The notes beneath the pieces are model-generated. The model ran no database searches. It was not told where the DNA came from and saw only the letters and a list, made by a program, of their open reading frames with translations. 7,792 nt of DNA from Flavobacteriales bacterium (GTDB taxonomy: Bacteria > Bacteroidota > Bacteroidia > Flavobacteriales_D > CANHHI01): the NCBI GenBank assembly GCA_947460225.1, contig CANHHI010000065.1:1-7792 (forward strand), in the 5' to 3' direction. The position numbers and the translations under genes are program-made. Below are positions 5,880-7,792 of the stretch, in pieces. Numbering within the stretch: the stretch's first letter is position 1; every line of letters starts with the position of its first letter.

Positions 5880-6917
5880 TTACTTCTTCGGCAAAGATAC
5901 TTTTTTTTCTTGTTCCAACGCAATAATAAATGCATCTGGATATTTATCTAATATGCTTAAACGTGTTTTTTCAACCTCTTCTCTGTCAAAATGCTCGCCC
6001 AAATAATAAAAATAAACATCTTGGGTTTGTATTCTTTTGACTTGTTTTAAACCTTTAAAATTATAGGCTTGCATATCCATTTCTTTTTTTGATGATGCAA
6101 TTTGCACCGCATACGTGATGCGTTTGCTTTTGTTGCTTTCATTTTGCGACTTTTCTATGGTTTGATGCAATAAATCAAAATCTTCTTTATACGTTTTGAT
6201 GGCATTAAAAATACCTTCGGCAAGTTCTTTTTGATAAGTCACATCGCTCAATCTTTTTTCTTCCGCTGTGTTGGATAAAAACCCAATTTCAATCAATATA
6301 CTCGGCATTTGCGTTAAAAATAGTACAACAAAACCTGCCTGTTTTACACTTCTATTGCTTGTTTTTGTTTTTTCCACAATGCTTTTTTGCACATACTGCG
6401 CAAACTCAATAGACTGTTGTTCAAACGCTTTTTGCAAGAGTGCTTGTTCTAAATAAAATTCAGGATTTGCTTGTATAAAGGCTTTGTAATCGTCTTGTGC
6501 ATTTTCCTCCAAATAAATGGCGGAGTTTTCTCGTGTGGCAACATCAATGGTGGTTTTAACCCTATCTGCGCTTACCACATAAGTCTCCACGCCTTGGTAT
6601 TCGGGTTTACCCGCATTGGCATGTATAGAAATAAACAATTGTGCTTTATTTTTATTGGCAATTTGCGCTCTTTCTATGAGGGGTATAAATGTATCGTCTT
6701 TTCGGGTGTAGATTACGTTTAATTTTGGATATTTTTTTTCCAATAATTTCCCCAATTCCAAGGTTACATCTAACACCAAATCTTTTTCACGCAGTGTTTT
6801 GCCTTGGGTGCCTGGGTCTTTCCCGCCGTGTCCAGCGTCCAGCACAATTGTTTTGAGACCTTGTGGGTACGCCCATACTAAGGTGCTTAAACAAAAAATT
6901 ATTATTATTTTTATCAT
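5880..6917 (-). CDS. N-acetylmuramoyl-L-alanine amidase (Amidase_3) with SPOR-like C-terminus
   Basis: This zinc hydrolase cuts the bond between MurNAc and the stem peptide of peptidoglycan, usually in cell separation. The 345-residue product begins with a short Sec signal peptide, IKIIIIFCLSTLVWA, with likely cleavage after Ala16. Catalytic features of the family are complete: H30 in VLDAGHGGKD, E44 in LREKD, H99 in FISIHAN, and the catalytic E210 in ILIEIGFLSN. A segment of about 40 residues between H99 and E210 (near 133-175) is longer than in a minimal catalytic domain and could hold a regulatory helix as in AmiB/AmiC. Residues about 268-338 (ITYAVQIASSKKEM ... VYFYYLGEHFDREEV) resemble a SPOR domain, which binds denuded septal glycan. 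It is the first gene of the minus-strand operon and is divergent from lptD. I saw no clear TAnnTTTG promoter for it. Confidence 0.92.
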   Translation of the reverse strand: MIKIIIIFCLSTLVWAYPQGLKTIVLDAGHGGKDPGTQGKTLREKDLVLDVTLELGKLLEKKYPKLNVIYTRKDDTFIPLIERAQIANKNKAQLFISIHANAGKPEYQGVETYVVSADRVKTTIDVATRENSAIYLEENAQDDYKAFIQANPEFYLEQALLQKAFEQQSIEFAQYVQKSIVEKTKTSNRSVKQAGFVVLFLTQMPSILIEIGFLSNTAEEKRLSDVTYQKELAEGIFNAIKTYKEDFDLLHQTIEKSQNESNKSKRITYAVQIASSKKEMDMQAYNFKGLKQVKRIQTQDVYFYYLGEHFDREEVEKTRLSILDKYPDAFIIALEQEKKVSLPKK

Positions 6918-6921
6918 CTGC

Positions 6922-6955
6922 TTTGCGGTTGTAATAGATTTTTGTTTTATCTTTG
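6922..6955 (+). promoter_or_regulatory. Candidate Bacteroidota-type promoter for lptD
   Basis: TATCTTTG at 6948-6955 is an exact match to the TAnnTTTG element (-7) used by the primary sigma factor of Bacteroidota. A TTTG at 6922-6925 could be the -33 element, but the spacing of 22 bases is slightly long. The predicted transcript would start near 6960-6963, giving a leader of about 30 bases before the TTG start at 6992. Confidence 0.5.
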
Positions 6956-6991
6956 CCTATAAACTACTATCTGTATTCATTATTGCGTATT

Positions 6992-7792
6992 TTGAGGATT
7001 CGTTGCATTGTTTTCCGTATCGTTATGCTCGGCTTTTGTGCCGCAAGTTTTTTGCATGCCCAGCAACCTGCTAGCAAAGTTACAAATAAAGTTACAAAAT
7101 CAGTAAAATCTGATGAAAAAACTCCTTTATCTGGCAAAGACTCCCTGGCACAAGATTCTTTGACAAAACCAGCTAAAAAAGGCTGGATAACTGCCCCTAT
7201 CAATTACGAAGCAGAAGATTCCATGGTGCTTTTTATGGATAAAAAAAGCATGTCTTTGTATGGTAAATCCAAAATGGAGTACCAAAAACAAAAATTGGAG
7301 TCTTACAATATCACCACCGATATGCAAACGGGGGATTTTGATGCCCGTCCTTTGCTAGATACCAACGGAAAATATGTGCAAAAGCCCATTTTTACCGATG
7401 AAAAAGGCAAGGTGATCAATGCTACGGGTATAAAATACAATGTCAACACAGAAAAAGGGATTATTTATCAAGTGCGCATGCAGGAGGGGCAGGGCTATAT
7501 TTTAGCTGATTCCACCAAAAGACACAACGAAGACGAGTACCATTTGCGGCGTGGGGATTACACCACTTGCGATTTGGAAGAGCCACATTTTGGGTTTCAT
7601 TTTAGCAAAATGATTATGTACCGAGACGACAAGCTCGTGACGGGCTTGGGTTATGCGCATATAGAAGATATTCCGTTTTTTCCTTTGCCTTCGCTGATTA
7701 TACCTGCGCAAACCAAGAAAAAAGCAGGTATTTTGGTGCCGTCTTATAATCAATCCAATACACAGGGGTTTTATTTGACCAATTTGGGCTGG
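6992..7792 (+). CDS. lptD: LptD/OstA-type LPS-assembly outer-membrane protein, 3' end missing
   Basis: LptD is the beta-barrel that, with LptE, inserts lipopolysaccharide into the outer leaflet of the outer membrane. The window holds the first 267 codons; the frame is open to the last base. The visible part is the periplasmic OstA-like domain: DSMVLFMDKKSMSLYGKSKM, then VINATGIKYNVNTEKGIIYQV, then DEYHLRRGDYTTCDLEEPHF (Cys193). It ends at AGILVPSYNQSNTQGFYLTN, where the barrel begins in Bacteroidota homologues. A lysine- and serine-rich linker follows the signal peptide. The start is uncertain. Frame and stop (TAG at 6935) allow TTG at 6983 or 6992, or ATG at 7025. TTG 6992 gives a complete signal peptide, RIRCIVFRIVMLGFCAASFLHA, cleaved before QQ, whereas ATG 7025 would leave it without a basic n-region. 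It is divergent from the amidase operon. Confidence 0.88.
   Translation, partial: MRIRCIVFRIVMLGFCAASFLHAQQPASKVTNKVTKSVKSDEKTPLSGKDSLAQDSLTKPAKKGWITAPINYEAEDSMVLFMDKKSMSLYGKSKMEYQKQKLESYNITTDMQTGDFDARPLLDTNGKYVQKPIFTDEKGKVINATGIKYNVNTEKGIIYQVRMQEGQGYILADSTKRHNEDEYHLRRGDYTTCDLEEPHFGFHFSKMIMYRDDKLVTGLGYAHIEDIPFFPLPSLIIPAQTKKKAGILVPSYNQSNTQGFYLTNLGW

Noticed and set aside
6897..6914. A short ATT-type repeat at the amidase start
   Set aside because: It simply encodes the isoleucine run of the signal peptide; too short to call a repeat feature.
1..7792. Search for CRISPR arrays, tRNA or rRNA genes, transposases, phage or toxin-antitoxin genes
   Set aside because: None was seen by eye; the coding content is housekeeping and envelope genes with little intergenic space.

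Overview
The window looks like chromosomal DNA from a member of the Bacteroidota, probably a core region and not a mobile island. Several points support this. SecG carries the FLEKATW signature of that phylum. A short TPR-type gene lies before secG, and a kinase-less PASTA protein lies directly before an RluD-type pseudouridine synthase. The LptD is of the Bacteroidota type (TTCDLEEPHF motif), and a TAnnTTTG promoter element precedes it. Most starts lack a strong Shine-Dalgarno sequence. The DNA is AT-rich with many TTG leucine codons. Assignment below phylum level is not safe from this sequence; an AT-rich Cytophagales-like genome is only a guess.

Layout: (1) Bases 1-2635, plus strand, a tight gene string: the 3' part of a TPR-type protein, secG, a membrane-anchored triple-PASTA protein, and an RluD family 23S rRNA pseudouridine synthase. 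(2) Bases 2636-2793, the only sizeable gap between convergent genes, almost filled by a long imperfect palindrome that is probably a dispersed hairpin repeat and/or a two-way terminator. (3) Bases 2794-6917, minus strand, a four-gene operon read from right to left: N-acetylmuramoyl-L-alanine amidase with a SPOR-like tail, an MCE/MlaD family lipid-transport protein, a membrane protein with a NarI-like haem region and two [4Fe-4S] clusters, and a two-CCG-domain heterodisulfide-reductase-like subunit overlapping it by 11 bases. (4) Bases 6918-6991, a divergent promoter region. (5) Bases 6992-7792, plus strand, the 5' part of an LptD/OstA outer-membrane LPS-assembly protein.

The main theme is the cell envelope: protein export (SecG), peptidoglycan sensing or binding (PASTA), peptidoglycan cleavage (amidase), phospholipid traffic (MCE) and LPS insertion (LptD). 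Two non-envelope functions sit among them: ribosomal RNA modification, and a two-subunit redox module. The redox module resembles a split form of the membrane-bound ETF:menaquinone oxidoreductase / HdrDE-like family. No CRISPR, phage, transposase, tRNA or rRNA was seen. I found no clearly new system; the items most worth a second look are the palindromic element and the split redox pair inside an envelope operon.
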